Positions 1 to 9,429 are shown, numbered from the stretch's first letter. The stretch is 64,000 bases of DNA from an uncultured Burkholderiales bacterium (GCA_902825995.1 CADEDE010000001.1:1-64000); one strand, 5' to 3'. The notes: generated by a model not told the origin, from the letters alone. Numbers and translations: made by a program.

Positions 1-74
1 GCTTATGCCCCGAGGGGGCGCTCCGTCGGCTCGGGAGCGGCCCAGCGCCGACTGACTGTCGGGCGCGAAAAGAA

Positions 75-1325
75 TCAGCGCCGCGCCGAGCCGGCCACCA
101 TGTCGAAGCGGAACAGCCGGCACTCGATCGGGCCGTTCCACATCGGCACGCGCTGGCTTTCCTTCAGGCGCATCAACGACGGCAGCTTCATTTCCGGGCT
201 CAGCACCCAGGCCGTCCAACCGGCGTAGTGGCGCTTCCAGTGCGAGGCCAGGTCGGCAAAAAAGCTCGCCGGCGTGCCGCCGCCCTCGAAGTCTTCCCGC
301 GCGCTCGCACCCGAGCCGCCGCCGTGCGCCGGCCGGGTGCCGCGGCCCTTGGCGCCGATGCGTTCGCCATAGGGCGGATTCAACACCAGCACGCCGCGCT
401 CGGCCGGCGGCAGGCGCTGCAAAGCGTCGGCAGTCTTGAATTCGATGGCGCGCGCCACGCCCGCGCGTTCGGCATTGCGCGCGGCGAAGTCGGTCATGCG
501 AAAGCTGACATCGCCGGCGAAGATCGGCACGGCGCTGGCGTGGATGCGCGCGCGCGCTGCCTCGCGTAGTTCGCGCCATGCGCCGAGTTGGTCGCGCCAA
601 GGCGCCAGGCGCTCGAAGGCGAAGCGGCGTTCGAGCCCGGGGGCGATGGCGCAGGCCATTTGCGCGGCCTCGATGGCAATGGTGCCGGCGCCGCAACAGG
701 GGTCGAGCAGCGCGCCGTCTTCGGCGCGGCCGTGCCAGCCGGCAGCGGCCAGCATCGCCGCGGCCAGGGTTTCCTTCAGCGGCGCTTCACCCGTCACGTC
801 ACGCCCGGCGGCACGGGCATCACGCCAGCCGCGCTTGAACAGCGGCTCGCCCGAGCTATCGACATACAGCGTGGCGTGGGTCGGTGTGAGGTGCAGGGCC
901 AGCGGCAGATCGGGCGCGCGGGTATCGACGCTGGGCCGCTCGCCGCGGACCTCGCGGATCGCGTCGCAGACCGCGTCCTTGATGCGCAGGGTGGCGAAAT
1001 TCAGGCTGCGCAGCGGCGAGCGCTGGGCGGTGGTCTCGACACGCAGGGTCTGCTGCGGCGTGATCCAGTCGGTCCAGCGCACGCTGCGCGCGATGTCGTA
1101 CAGATCGTGCTCGTGGCGGTAGGCGCCCTGCGCCAGCGGCCACAGCACGCGCTGCGCCAGGCGGCTTTCGAGGTTCAGCGCCATCGCCGCGGGCTCGTCG
1201 CCTTCGACGGTGACGCCGCCGCGCGCCGTGAGCAGGCGCGTCTTGGCGCCGAGCACGCGCTTGCACTCGTCGGCGAGGAAGGTTTCGGCACCGGCCGCGC
1301 AGGGCAGGAAAAGATCGACAGCCAT
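75..1325 (-). CDS. THUMP-domain class I SAM-dependent RNA methyltransferase (RlmL-like)
   Basis: Predicted 23S rRNA guanine-N2 methyltransferase of the RlmL/YcbY N-terminal type, 416 aa. A THUMP RNA-binding region comes first (about residues 50-160). A Rossmann methyltransferase domain follows, with motif I DPCCGAGTIAIEAAQ and the catalytic motif NPPYGERIG. E. coli RlmKL carries a second methyltransferase domain (RlmK) that is absent here, so this is the stand-alone RlmL form common in betaproteobacteria. The frame is open 33 codons further upstream, but that stretch is proline/glycine-rich intergenic sequence and the family begins at MAVDLFLPC, so the ATG at 1325 was chosen. It lies 114 bp downstream of rpoN on the same strand, separated by a palindromic GC-rich spacer. 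The methylated base is inferred from the family only. Confidence 0.88.
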   Translation of the reverse strand: MAVDLFLPCAAGAETFLADECKRVLGAKTRLLTARGGVTVEGDEPAAMALNLESRLAQRVLWPLAQGAYRHEHDLYDIARSVRWTDWITPQQTLRVETTAQRSPLRSLNFATLRIKDAVCDAIREVRGERPSVDTRAPDLPLALHLTPTHATLYVDSSGEPLFKRGWRDARAAGRDVTGEAPLKETLAAAMLAAAGWHGRAEDGALLDPCCGAGTIAIEAAQMACAIAPGLERRFAFERLAPWRDQLGAWRELREAARARIHASAVPIFAGDVSFRMTDFAARNAERAGVARAIEFKTADALQRLPPAERGVLVLNPPYGERIGAKGRGTRPAHGGGSGASAREDFEGGGTPASFFADLASHWKRHYAGWTAWVLSPEMKLPSLMRLKESQRVPMWNGPIECRLFRFDMVAGSARR

Positions 1326-1340
1326 CACTCGACCCGCCGG

Positions 1341-1430
1341 GCCGCCCCAAGGGGAGAGTGCTCCCCAAGGGCCACGCAGCGGCCCCTGCGGGATTCCGGG
1401 GGGCGCGAAGCGGCGCAGCCGCAAGCTTGG
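1341..1430. repeat. GC-rich palindromic spacer between rpoN and the methyltransferase gene
   Basis: The spacer contains the inverted repeat GGGGAG-AGTG-CTCCCC (1351-1366) flanked by further C- and G-runs. Similar GCCGCCCCAAGGGG-type intergenic units are, to my knowledge, common in genomes of this bacterial group, and the first 40 bases of the window have a related composition. It could work as a weak transcript-end structure, but no T-run follows it on either strand. Its status as a repeat family cannot be shown from one window. Confidence 0.35.
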
Positions 1431-1439
1431 GGGCTCACG

Positions 1440-2960
1440 TCACATTGCCTTGCGCACGTTGGCCGGCGCGATCTTCAGGCCTTCGCGGTATTTGGCCACC
1501 GTGCGCCGCGCCACCGTGATGCCCTGCTCGGCGAGCATCTCGGCGAGCTGGTTGTCCGACAGCGGTTTCTCGGCGGGCTCGGCCGCCACCAGTTGCTTGA
1601 TCAGCGCGCGCACCGCGGTGCTCGAGGCATTGCCGCCGGCCTCGGTGGCCAGGCCGCTGCCGAAGAAATATTTCAGCTCATAGGTGCCCATCGGCGTGGC
1701 CATGTACTTGGCCGTGGTCACCCGCGAGATGGTGCTTTCGTGCAGGCCCAATTCATCGGCAATCTCGCGCAGCACCAGCGGTTTCATGGCGATCGCACCG
1801 TGGCTGAAGAAGGCTTTCTGGCGCTCGACGATGGCCTGCGAGACGCGGGCGATGGTATCGAAGCGCTGCTGGATATTCTTCATGAACCAGCGCGCTTCCT
1901 GCAGCCGCGCCGACATCGGCGCACCGGCGCCGTTGCGCTGGCCCTTGATGGCCTGCGCATACAGATCGTTGATGCGCAGCCTGGGCATCACATCGGGGTT
2001 GAGCACCACCTTCCAGCCGCGGCCGCTCTTTTGCACGATCACGTCGGGCACCACGATATGGGCTTCGGCATTCGTGAACGGCCGCCCCGGCTTGGGCTCG
2101 CAGGCCACGATCAGGGCCTGCGCTGCCTTGAGCAGCTCTTCGTCGGCGCCGGTCGCGGCTATCAGCTTTTTCAGGTCGCGCCGCGCCAGCAATTCGAGGT
2201 ACTGCTTGCACACGATGATGGCCACGGCCTGGGCTTCGCAGCGCGGCTTGGCGCGCAGTTGCAGCACCAGGCACTCGGGCAGGTCGCGCGCACCGACGCC
2301 CGTTGGCTCCAGGCTTTGCAACCACTTCAGTGCGCATTGCAGGCGTTCCAGCAGGGCCGCGCGACTGTCGTCGTCGTCGGCCAGTTGCGCGGCAATATCG
2401 TCCAGGCGGTCGGCCAGGTAGCCGTCGACGTCGAGCGACTCGATCAGCACATTCAGCGCCGCAAAATCCTCCGCCGACAGGCGCATGCCGACGAGTTGCG
2501 CGCGCAGGTGGTCTTGCAGCGACGGGCTGCCGGTATTGCGCTCCTGGGGGTCAAAATCGTCGTCGCTGGCCGACGACGACGCACTCGAGGGGGTCTCGCG
2601 GATGCCGTCGAAATCTTCGCGCTCGGTGCCGTTCTCCCAGTCGTCGCGCTCGGTGGTGCCCATCTCGGTGCGGTCGATGCCCGCCGGCTCGTCGCTGCCG
2701 CCATCGTTGGCGCTGTCGCTGCGCGCTGCGGCGTCTTCGCGATCGGCGCTGGTCGAGGCTGCAGCCGTCGGCCGCTCCAGGGATTGTTCGTAGGCCGGCG
2801 CCGCCTCTTCCTCGGTTTCGAGGAAGGGGTTCTGTTCCAGCATCTGCTCGACTTCCTGGTGCAGCTCGAGCGTGGAGAGTTGCAGCAGCCGGATCGACTG
2901 CTGCAACTGCGGCGTCAGCGCCAGGTGCTGCGACAGCCGAACCTGAAGCGAGGGCTTCAT
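1440..2960 (-). CDS. rpoN: RNA polymerase sigma-54 factor RpoN
   Basis: Alternative sigma factor that directs RNA polymerase to -24/-12 promoters and needs an AAA+ enhancer-binding activator. The 506-aa length fits the family. The N-terminal region I is glutamine/leucine-rich (LTPQLQQSIRLLQLS). It is followed by a long acidic region II (roughly residues 50-130), a core-binding region, a helix-turn-helix (LGLHESTISRVTTAKY) and the C-terminal RpoN box ARRTVAKYREGL. A GTG two codons upstream (2966) overlaps the lptB stop. The ATG at 2960, two bases after that stop, matches the usual MKPSLQ start. It is the third gene of lptA-lptB-rpoN, a very conserved proteobacterial order. The hpf/ptsN genes that usually follow rpoN are not here. 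Confidence 0.97.
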   Translation of the reverse strand: MKPSLQVRLSQHLALTPQLQQSIRLLQLSTLELHQEVEQMLEQNPFLETEEEAAPAYEQSLERPTAAASTSADREDAAARSDSANDGGSDEPAGIDRTEMGTTERDDWENGTEREDFDGIRETPSSASSSASDDDFDPQERNTGSPSLQDHLRAQLVGMRLSAEDFAALNVLIESLDVDGYLADRLDDIAAQLADDDDSRAALLERLQCALKWLQSLEPTGVGARDLPECLVLQLRAKPRCEAQAVAIIVCKQYLELLARRDLKKLIAATGADEELLKAAQALIVACEPKPGRPFTNAEAHIVVPDVIVQKSGRGWKVVLNPDVMPRLRINDLYAQAIKGQRNGAGAPMSARLQEARWFMKNIQQRFDTIARVSQAIVERQKAFFSHGAIAMKPLVLREIADELGLHESTISRVTTAKYMATPMGTYELKYFFGSGLATEAGGNASSTAVRALIKQLVAAEPAEKPLSDNQLAEMLAEQGITVARRTVAKYREGLKIAPANVRKAM

Positions 2961-2962
2961 GG

Positions 2963-3748
2963 TCACATCCGAAAGTGTTCGCCGAGATAAACCTTGCGCA
3001 CGTCCGGGTTCTCGACGATTTCGTGCGGCGTGCCTTCGGCCAGCACACGGCCTTCGCTGATGATGTAGGCGCGGTCGCAGATGCCCAGGGTTTCGCGCAC
3101 GTTGTGGTCGGTGATCAGCACCCCGATGCCGCGCGATTTGAGGAAGCCGATGATGCGCTGGATCTCGATCACGGCGATCGGATCGACGCCGGCGAAGGGT
3201 TCGTCGAGCAGGATGAAGCGCGGCTGCGTGGCCAGGGCACGGGCGATCTCGACGCGGCGCCGCTCGCCGCCCGACAGCGCCGGGGCCGGGCTGGCGCGCA
3301 GTTTTTCGATCGACAGATCGGCCAGCAGGCCGTCGAGCAGTTGTTCGATACGCGACTTGGGCAGCGGCTTGCCATCGGGCCCGATCTGCAACTCGAGCAC
3401 GGCGCGGATATTTTCTTCGACGCTCAGCTTGCGAAAGATCGAGGCTTCCTGTGGCAGGTAGGACAAGCCCAGGCGCGAACGCTGGTGGATCGGCCGGTGT
3501 TCGACCGAGGCGCCGTCGATCGTGATCTCGCCGGCGTCGGCGCGCAGCAGGCCGACGACCATATAGAAGGTGGTCGTCTTGCCGGCGCCGTTGGGGCCGA
3601 GCAGGCCGACCACTTCACCGGCCGCCACGGCCAGATGCACGTCCTTGACCACCGTGCGCGCGCCGTAGCGCTTTTGCAGGCCGCGCGCTTCGAGGCGGCT
3701 GGCCAACGTGGTATTCGGCGGCAGCGACGACAGTGCGCTGGCGGTCAA
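2963..3748 (-). CDS. lptB: LPS export ABC transporter ATP-binding protein LptB
   Basis: Cytoplasmic ATPase that powers LptB2FGC extraction of lipopolysaccharide from the inner membrane onto the LptA bridge. It has Walker A GPNGAGKTTT (about residues 51-60), the ABC signature LSGGERRRVEIARAL, Walker B FILLDEPFAGVD, and the LptB-type C terminus. The start codon is TTG and overlaps the lptA stop as TTGA, which implies translational coupling to lptA. At 261 aa it is slightly longer than E. coli LptB (241 aa) because of about 15 extra N-terminal residues, so an internal start near residue 16 is possible but less well supported by the overlap. Confidence 0.96.
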   Translation of the reverse strand: MTASALSSLPPNTTLASRLEARGLQKRYGARTVVKDVHLAVAAGEVVGLLGPNGAGKTTTFYMVVGLLRADAGEITIDGASVEHRPIHQRSRLGLSYLPQEASIFRKLSVEENIRAVLELQIGPDGKPLPKSRIEQLLDGLLADLSIEKLRASPAPALSGGERRRVEIARALATQPRFILLDEPFAGVDPIAVIEIQRIIGFLKSRGIGVLITDHNVRETLGICDRAYIISEGRVLAEGTPHEIVENPDVRKVYLGEHFRM

Positions 3749-4323
3749 CGCTTGGGCTCCGCCGCCGGCAAGGGGGCAGGCTCGGGTCGGGGCGTGATGA
3801 CCACGCGCACGCGGCCATTGCCAGCGGTCGATGCCGCGCCCGCGGCGGCGGCCGCGCCCTGCACGCTGAAAGTTTCGTTGCCGTTGTCGTAGGTGATCAC
3901 GTTGCCGCTGATCTCGTCGGCCGGCGTCGTGCCGCGCAGGCGACGTACCTGGGCGTTGCCGCTGAAGCGCACCACGTCGCCGCGGCTGTCGTACTCGATG
4001 CGCTCGGCGCTGCCTTCGACGGTTTCATCGACGCCGTCGCGCTTTTGCCTGAACGCCGCCGGCTTGGCGGCAGTTCCCAGCGCGGTGGCGCTGCGGTGGC
4101 CATCGGACCGTTCGCGCACTTCAACGCGTTCGGCGCGAATGGCCATCGTGCCCTGGGCCACGACCACATTGCCGTTGAAGACCACGATCTGTTTCAACAG
4201 ATCGACGCTGCCGGGCTGGTCGGCCTCGATCGTCAGCGGCTTGCCGCGGTCGGCCTTTTCGGCCTGCACCGGCGCCAGCGCGGCAGCGCAAAGCAGCAGG
4301 ACGAGGGGTTGGTATAAGTTCAT
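3745..4323 (-). CDS. lptA: LPS transport periplasmic protein LptA
   Basis: Periplasmic protein (192 aa) whose beta-jellyroll repeats form the bridge that carries LPS to the outer membrane. A signal peptide (MNLYQPLVLLLCAAALAPVQA) is followed by an OstA/LptA core: the PLTIEADQ start, then repeated G-N-V, I-R-A-E-R-V and F-S-G-N-A strand motifs. The C terminus is extended by a low-complexity Ala/Pro tail. The frame is open far upstream, antisense through dsbA, but the start at 4323 gives a clean signal peptide. It overlaps lptB by 4 nt. lptC and kdsC, which normally lie just upstream, are missing; dsbA occupies that place. Confidence 0.93.
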   Translation of the reverse strand: MNLYQPLVLLLCAAALAPVQAEKADRGKPLTIEADQPGSVDLLKQIVVFNGNVVVAQGTMAIRAERVEVRERSDGHRSATALGTAAKPAAFRQKRDGVDETVEGSAERIEYDSRGDVVRFSGNAQVRRLRGTTPADEISGNVITYDNGNETFSVQGAAAAAGAASTAGNGRVRVVITPRPEPAPLPAAEPKR

Positions 4324-4391
4324 GGCGGCACAAAACTTGCAGGCCATTCTAGCCACAAGCCTGTGCCGCGACGGGCGGCCCGGGTGTGAAA

Positions 4392-5081
4392 TCAGCTCGG
4401 TTTGCGGGCGCGCTGGATCAGGTGGTCGGCCACGACCAGGGCCTTGTCGTTGCCGTTGGCCAGCGAGCCCGAAGTGAACCAGCGGCCGTGGATGCCCAGC
4501 GCCGGCACACCGTCGATCTTGTAGGCGTCCACGGCCTGCTTGGCCTGGCGCAGCTTGGTGGCCACGCCGAAAGATTTGTAGGCCTCGACGGCCTTGGCGC
4601 CATCGCCGCCGTTGGCGCTGACAAAGGCGGCGATATCGGCTTCTTTGTCCAGACGCTGGCGTTGTACATGGATGGCGGCAAAAACGCGCTTGTGCAAGGC
4701 CTCGACCTGGCCGACGGCTTCGAGGGCGTAGTACAGCTTGGCATAGCCCTCGAAGGTCGCATTGAAGGCCGCCGGGATGCGACGAAAGGCCGCATCGGGC
4801 GGCAGCTTCCTGACCCATTGTTCGAGCATCGGTTCGAACGAATAGCAATGCGGGCAGCCGTAGGAAAAGAACTCGATGACATCGATCTTGCCGCCTGCGG
4901 GCACGGCCACCGGCGTATTCAGGCGCACATAGTCGCGGCCTTCGGTCGGTGCGGCCCCCTGCGCACGGGCGGCGCTGCCGAGGCCGAGGGCGGCGGTCGT
5001 GACAGTCAGGGAAAAATCTCGGCGCGTGATCATGGTCGTGGTGTCCTTCATGGTGGCTGATTCGGATTTCATGCGGTTCAT
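4392..5081 (-). CDS. dsbA: Thiol:disulfide interchange protein DsbA
   Basis: Periplasmic oxidoreductase that introduces disulfide bonds into exported proteins. The thioredoxin fold has the active site C-P-H-C in FFSYGCPHCYSFEP (about residues 73-86) and the cis-proline region IDGVPALGIHGR. The N terminus contains TRRDFSLTV, a twin-arginine-like motif, before a hydrophobic stretch and an ARA cleavage site. The first start (5081) overlaps the SPOR gene stop as ATGA; an internal ATG at 5033 would start right at the twin-arginine motif. The 229-aa length suits the family. It follows argS and the SPOR gene without gaps, the usual arrangement in Burkholderiales. Confidence 0.95.
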   Translation of the reverse strand: MNRMKSESATMKDTTTMITRRDFSLTVTTAALGLGSAARAQGAAPTEGRDYVRLNTPVAVPAGGKIDVIEFFSYGCPHCYSFEPMLEQWVRKLPPDAAFRRIPAAFNATFEGYAKLYYALEAVGQVEALHKRVFAAIHVQRQRLDKEADIAAFVSANGGDGAKAVEAYKSFGVATKLRQAKQAVDAYKIDGVPALGIHGRWFTSGSLANGNDKALVVADHLIQRARKPS

Positions 5082-5665
5082 CGTTCGACCCGAACCAGCG
5101 CCGCTTCGACGCCGTTGCCGGCCAGTCGCTGCTGTGCGGCATCGGCGTCGTCCTTGCGCTCGAAAGGCCCCAGCCGCACGCGATAAACCGTGCGGCCGGA
5201 CTGCTCGCGCTCGCTGACCTTGGCGCTCATGCCCATCAGGCCGACGCGAGCGCGTTGCTGTTCGGCGTCTTCAGGCCGGGCATAGGCCCCGACCTGCACG
5301 AAATAGGTGAACGCATCGGTGCCGGGTTTGGTGGACTTGACCGTCACCGCGTTGGCCGCGGTGGTGGGCGGCGCCGCCGGCGCCGGCACACGGGCTGTCG
5401 TGGCCGGCGCTGCCGCACCCGGCTGCGAGGCCGCGGTGGGCGCGGCCGACTTGGCCACCGGCTTGTTGACCAGGGGCGCATTCGGATCCCAGTGCTTGTT
5501 GCGCTCGGCCTCGGCGGCGTCTTGCTCGGCGGTGCGCTGCGGCACCTTGTTGACGAAAGGCACCGGCACCTTGGTCACGTACAGCGCCACGCCGAGCGCC
5601 AGCGCCAGGCCGAGCAGCAGGCCGACGATCAATCCGAGGGCGAAGCCGCCGCGTTGCGAAGTCAT
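5078..5665 (-). CDS. SPOR domain protein (FtsN-like)
   Basis: Membrane-anchored cell-envelope protein of 195 aa. It has a short cytoplasmic N terminus, one transmembrane helix ([20 protein letters not shown], residues 9-28), an Ala/Pro-rich periplasmic linker and a C-terminal SPOR domain ([20 protein letters not shown] onward, about residues 122-195). SPOR domains bind septal peptidoglycan lacking stem peptides, so a division-site role is likely. It overlaps argS (upstream) and dsbA (downstream) by 4 nt each, so the three are translated as a unit. It is smaller than E. coli FtsN, and I do not assign that symbol. Confidence 0.9.
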   Translation of the reverse strand: MTSQRGGFALGLIVGLLLGLALALGVALYVTKVPVPFVNKVPQRTAEQDAAEAERNKHWDPNAPLVNKPVAKSAAPTAASQPGAAAPATTARVPAPAAPPTTAANAVTVKSTKPGTDAFTYFVQVGAYARPEDAEQQRARVGLMGMSAKVSEREQSGRTVYRVRLGPFERKDDADAAQQRLAGNGVEAALVRVER

Positions 5666-7428
5666 GCCGTGGTTTCCAGTGCGAGAGTCGGATGGTCACG
5701 GTCCATGCGCTCGGGCGCCGAAACGCCGAGCACGGACAGTGCATTGCGCAGCACCTGCGCGGTGGCGGCCAAAAGAGCCAGGCGCGCACGCGCCAAGGCC
5801 ACATCTTCAACCAGAAAGCGCTCGGCCGCGTAATAGCTGTGAAAGGCCGCCGCCAACCCGCGCAGATAAAAGGCTACGTCGTGCGGCGCCAAGCCGGCGG
5901 CGGCACGTTGCAGCGTGGTCGGGTAGGCCGCCAGTTCGAGCATCAACGCGGCTTCGGTCGGTGCACTCAGCAACGCCAGGTCGGCTCGTTCGAGCGCGCC
6001 GGCGGCGCCGCCCTTGTCACCCGTCCTGTCACGGTACTGCGCCAGCACCGAGCAGATGCGCGCGTGCGCGTACTGCACATAGAAAACCGGGTTGTCGTCG
6101 TTTTGCGCCAGCGCCAGATCGACATCGAAGCTGTATTCGGTATCGGCCTTGCGGCTGATGAGGAAGAAGCGCACGGCATCGCGGCTGGTCCAGTCGATCA
6201 GGTCGCGCAACGTGACGTAGCTGCCGGCGCGCTTGGACAGCTTCACTTCCTGGCCGCCGCGCATCACGCTGACCATCTTGTTCAGGACGTAGTCCGGAAA
6301 GCCCAGCGGCACGCCCATGCCCGCCGCCTGCAAGCCGGCGCGCACGCGGGCGATGGTGCCGTGATGATCGGTGCCCTGGCAGTTGATGCATTTGGCATAG
6401 CCGCGCGCCCACTTGTCGAGGTGGTAGGCCACGTCGGGCACGAAGTAGGTGTATTGCGTGCCGTCACCGGCCGTGGCGCCGGCCCCTGGCGGCACCGACT
6501 TGCGCATCACGCGGTCCTTGTCGTCACCGTAGTCGGTGGTGCGCAGCCAGAGGGCGCCGTCGCGCTCGAAAGTCTTGCCCGAGGCGACCAGGCGCGCGAC
6601 CGTGGCCTCGACCTTGCCGCCGCTGTACAGGCTCGACTCGAGAAAGTAGTTGTCGAAGCGCAGGCCGAAGGCCTGCAGGTCGAGATCCTGTTCGTGGCGC
6701 AGGTAGGCCACGGCAAACTGGCGGATGCCGTCGAGATCGTTCTTGTCGCCCGACGCGGTGAATTCGCGGTCGTCGGCCTTGACCGTCTTGCGGGCTGCGA
6801 AACCGGCCGCAATGTCGGCGATGTAGTCGCCGTTGTAGGCCGCGGCGGGCCAATCGGCGTCGCCGGGTTTCAGGCCGTCGAGCCGGGCCTTGACCGATGC
6901 CGCCAGCGTGGCGATCTGCACCCCGGCATCGTTGTAATAGAACTCTCGCGTGACACTCCAGCCCTGGGTGGCGAACAGGCTGCACAGCGCATCGCCGAGC
7001 GCCGCCTGGCGCGCATGGCCCAGGTGCAAGGGGCCGGTCGGGTTGGCCGAGACAAATTCGACCAGCACGCGCTGGCCATGGGCCGGCTGCAAGCCGAAGC
7101 GCTCGCGCTCGCGCAGCACTTCGGCGACGACGGCCTGCCTGGCGGCCGGTACCAGGCGCAGGTTGATGAAACCGGGGCCGGCGATTTCGAGGCCACTCAC
7201 CCAGCGCTGCACCGCCGGCTGGCGCTGCAAGGCGGCCACCAGTTGTTCGGCCAGCGCGCGCGGGTTGCTCTTCGTCGCCCGCGCCAGTTGCATTGCGGCG
7301 GTGATGGCCAGATCGCCGTGCGCGGCCTGCTTCGGCGATTCGAAAGCCAGGCTCAATACGTGCCCGGGCACCGTTTCGGCAGCGGCTTGGCGCAGGGCGT
7401 CGAGCAGCTCGTGCTGGGCTTGGATCAT
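5662..7428 (-). CDS. argS: Arginine--tRNA ligase
   Basis: Class I aminoacyl-tRNA synthetase of 588 aa, the usual size. The N-terminal Add-1 domain (residues 1-100) precedes the HIGH-type motif in [20 protein letters not shown]. The KMSK-equivalent site is [17 protein letters not shown], and a C-terminal DALR anticodon-binding domain follows. The frame continues 22 codons upstream, but the ATG at 7428 (MIQAQHELL) matches the family start. It is the first gene of argS-SPOR-dsbA and is divergent from the kinase gene, so its promoter should lie in 7429-7632. Confidence 0.97.
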   Translation of the reverse strand: MIQAQHELLDALRQAAAETVPGHVLSLAFESPKQAAHGDLAITAAMQLARATKSNPRALAEQLVAALQRQPAVQRWVSGLEIAGPGFINLRLVPAARQAVVAEVLRERERFGLQPAHGQRVLVEFVSANPTGPLHLGHARQAALGDALCSLFATQGWSVTREFYYNDAGVQIATLAASVKARLDGLKPGDADWPAAAYNGDYIADIAAGFAARKTVKADDREFTASGDKNDLDGIRQFAVAYLRHEQDLDLQAFGLRFDNYFLESSLYSGGKVEATVARLVASGKTFERDGALWLRTTDYGDDKDRVMRKSVPPGAGATAGDGTQYTYFVPDVAYHLDKWARGYAKCINCQGTDHHGTIARVRAGLQAAGMGVPLGFPDYVLNKMVSVMRGGQEVKLSKRAGSYVTLRDLIDWTSRDAVRFFLISRKADTEYSFDVDLALAQNDDNPVFYVQYAHARICSVLAQYRDRTGDKGGAAGALERADLALLSAPTEAALMLELAAYPTTLQRAAAGLAPHDVAFYLRGLAAAFHSYYAAERFLVEDVALARARLALLAATAQVLRNALSVLGVSAPERMDRDHPTLALETTA

Positions 7429-7632
7429 GGCGCCGATTCTACGTACCGGCTGCCGGCCGTCGGCCGATCCGACCGCCCCGGGATCGCTGCGCACGCGGTG
7501 CCGAAAAATGCGCCGCCGCAGAGCCCTTGTTTACCCGAGCAGCCTGGGCCGAATGTGCGGAACATCACAGGGCCGAACCCGCCCTCGTTGAACAATGGCC
7601 AGGATCCGCCTGCGCCTGCCCACCCCCACGCC

Positions 7633-8982
7633 ATGCACAAGCTTGCCACGCGGCCGCCGAAGCTGCCCAGCCACATCGGCCAATACCGCGTGCTGGGCCA
7701 CCTGGGCGAAGGCGCGACCAGCCAGGTCTTCCATGCCCGCGATGAATTTCATGGCCGCGACGTGGCCATCAAGTGCGTGCGCGCGCCGCTGGCTGCGAGT
7801 GCCGGCGGCAGCGGCGGCGCGCATTTTTACGAGCGCTTTTTCGCTGCCGAGGCCGCGCTGGTGGGCCGGTTGTCGCACCCGAATGTGGTGCAGATTTTCG
7901 ACGCCGTGGCCGACCCGGTGCAGCCGCATCTGGTGATGGAGTACGTGCCGGGCACCACGCTGCGCAGCTTTTGCCGCCCCGACGCACTGCTCTCGCTCGA
8001 ACAGATCGTCGAAATCGGCTTCAAGTGCGCGATGGCGCTGGGCTATGTCTATCGCCAAGGCTTGATCCACCGCGATGTGAAGCCGGCCAACCTGCTGGCG
8101 GTGATGGATGGCGACCAGGTCATCGATGTGAAAGTCACCGACTTCGGCAGCGTGTTCCAGCTCGACGCCGAGCGCACGCAGATCCACCGCGTCGGCTCGC
8201 TGGCCTACATGTCGCCCGAACAACTGGACGGCAGCGCGCTTACCTGCGGTGCCGACATCTACTCGCTGGCCGCAGTGATGTACCACCTGGTGGCCGGCCG
8301 CCCGCCCTTCGAGGGCCCGACCCAGCCGGCCCTGATGCATCAGGTGTTCAACGAAGACCCAGCCCCGCTGAGCGGCCTGCGCGACAGCGTGCCGGCCAGC
8401 CTGGACACGCTGATCCGCCGTGCGCTGGCCAAGCAGCCGGGCGAGCGCCCGGCGAGCTGGGACGAATTTGCACAAGGCCTGTCGGGCCTGGTGGCGCGGC
8501 GCGAAGTGCCGCGTGGGCGCATTCAAGGGGTGCTCGACTCCGAACGCTTCAACCTGCTGCGCGCGCTGGAGTTCTTTGCCGGCTTCGGCGATGTCGAGTT
8601 GTGGGAGGTGGTGCATCGCGCCAAGTGGCAGCGCTTTGCCTTCGGTCACCCGCTGTACAAGAAAGGCCAGGCCGGCGGCAGCTTTCACATCCTGGCGCAG
8701 GGCGAGGTCGAGGTCTTCCGCGACGGCCGCCGGGTGGCGCAATTGGGTCATGGCACGTCTGTCGGTGAAATGGCCTACCTTGCGCCCAGCCAAGACTTGC
8801 GCCTGCATCGGGCCGACGTGGTCGTCACGACGCCATGCACCACAGTGTCCTTCACGCCCGAAACGCTGGGCCAGCTGTCGCCCGGCACGCGGCACCGCTT
8901 CGACGATGCCTTCATCAAAGTGCTGGTGCGGCGCCTGCACGCCGCGCACGAAATGCTGGATCACCCGCGGCGCATCCTCTGA
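7633..8982 (+). CDS. Ser/Thr protein kinase with C-terminal cyclic-nucleotide-binding-like domain
   Basis: Hanks-type kinase of 449 aa. It has the glycine loop LGEGATSQVF (residues 24-33), the ATP lysine K47 in VAIKC, the catalytic loop HRDVKPANLL (D about 148), DFG (about 170-172) and an activation-segment end MSPEQ in place of APE. Residues about 310-440 form a CAP-type beta-roll typical of cNMP-binding domains (GGSFHILAQGEVEVF, then VGEMAYL). The glutamate of the phosphate-binding cassette is present, but the usual R-x-A that follows is atypical, so nucleotide binding is uncertain. No transmembrane segment is seen, so it is probably cytoplasmic. The 647 codons open upstream of this ATG are antisense to argS and were excluded. 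Its target is unknown. Confidence 0.9.
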   Translation: MHKLATRPPKLPSHIGQYRVLGHLGEGATSQVFHARDEFHGRDVAIKCVRAPLAASAGGSGGAHFYERFFAAEAALVGRLSHPNVVQIFDAVADPVQPHLVMEYVPGTTLRSFCRPDALLSLEQIVEIGFKCAMALGYVYRQGLIHRDVKPANLLAVMDGDQVIDVKVTDFGSVFQLDAERTQIHRVGSLAYMSPEQLDGSALTCGADIYSLAAVMYHLVAGRPPFEGPTQPALMHQVFNEDPAPLSGLRDSVPASLDTLIRRALAKQPGERPASWDEFAQGLSGLVARREVPRGRIQGVLDSERFNLLRALEFFAGFGDVELWEVVHRAKWQRFAFGHPLYKKGQAGGSFHILAQGEVEVFRDGRRVAQLGHGTSVGEMAYLAPSQDLRLHRADVVVTTPCTTVSFTPETLGQLSPGTRHRFDDAFIKVLVRRLHAAHEMLDHPRRIL

Positions 8983-9108
8983 CCAACTTCGGGCCGATCC
9001 TGTCAGCGCAATCGAGCGCGTTGCGTTGCAGCCCTTGCCGGTGAGGACAGGCTCTGCTTCAATCCGGCGCGGCAATCGTGCCCAAGGTCCGAGGATGAAG
9101 GAGAACCC

Positions 9109-9429
9109 ATGAAACTGCTCATTTCCGCTATCGCCCTGGCGCTGGCCGCCCTGGCCGGTCCGTCATTTGCCGCCAGCCATGCCGGCGCGGCGCCGATGGC
9201 CGACAAGAAGCCCACCGCCCAGCAAGGCAAAATGGCCACCTGCAACAAGGATGCTGGCGAAAAGAAGGGCGACGAGCGCAAGGCCTTCATGAAGGAATGC
9301 CTGTCGGCCAAGGCCGACGGCCGCGCCGCCCAGCAGGAAAAGATGAAGATGTGCAACAAAGACGCCAGCGACAAGAAGGGCGATGCCCGCAAGGCCTTCA
9401 TGAAGGAGTGCCTGAGCAAGAAGGCCTGA
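9109..9429 (+). CDS. psiF: PsiF repeat protein
   Basis: Small exported protein of 106 aa. A signal peptide ends near FAAS, and two copies of the PsiF repeat follow (MATCNKDAGEKKGDERKAFM and MKMCNKDASDKKGDARKAFM). Each repeat ends MKECLS and carries two cysteines, giving four in the mature chain. E. coli psiF is phosphate-starvation inducible, but its function is unknown. A strong Shine-Dalgarno sequence (AAGGAG) lies 6 nt before the ATG. The gene is followed by a good intrinsic terminator shared with the convergent LysR gene. Confidence 0.92.
   Translation: MKLLISAIALALAALAGPSFAASHAGAAPMADKKPTAQQGKMATCNKDAGEKKGDERKAFMKECLSAKADGRAAQQEKMKMCNKDASDKKGDARKAFMKECLSKKA

Noticed and set aside
588..2990. 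800-codon open frame on the + strand
   Set aside because: It is antisense to the rRNA methyltransferase, rpoN and lptB start, which have full family motifs; its translation has no domain and is biased as expected for a GC-rich shadow frame.
5692..7632. Long N-terminal extension of the kinase ORF
   Set aside because: These 647 codons are antisense to argS; the kinase domain starts cleanly at the ATG 7633.
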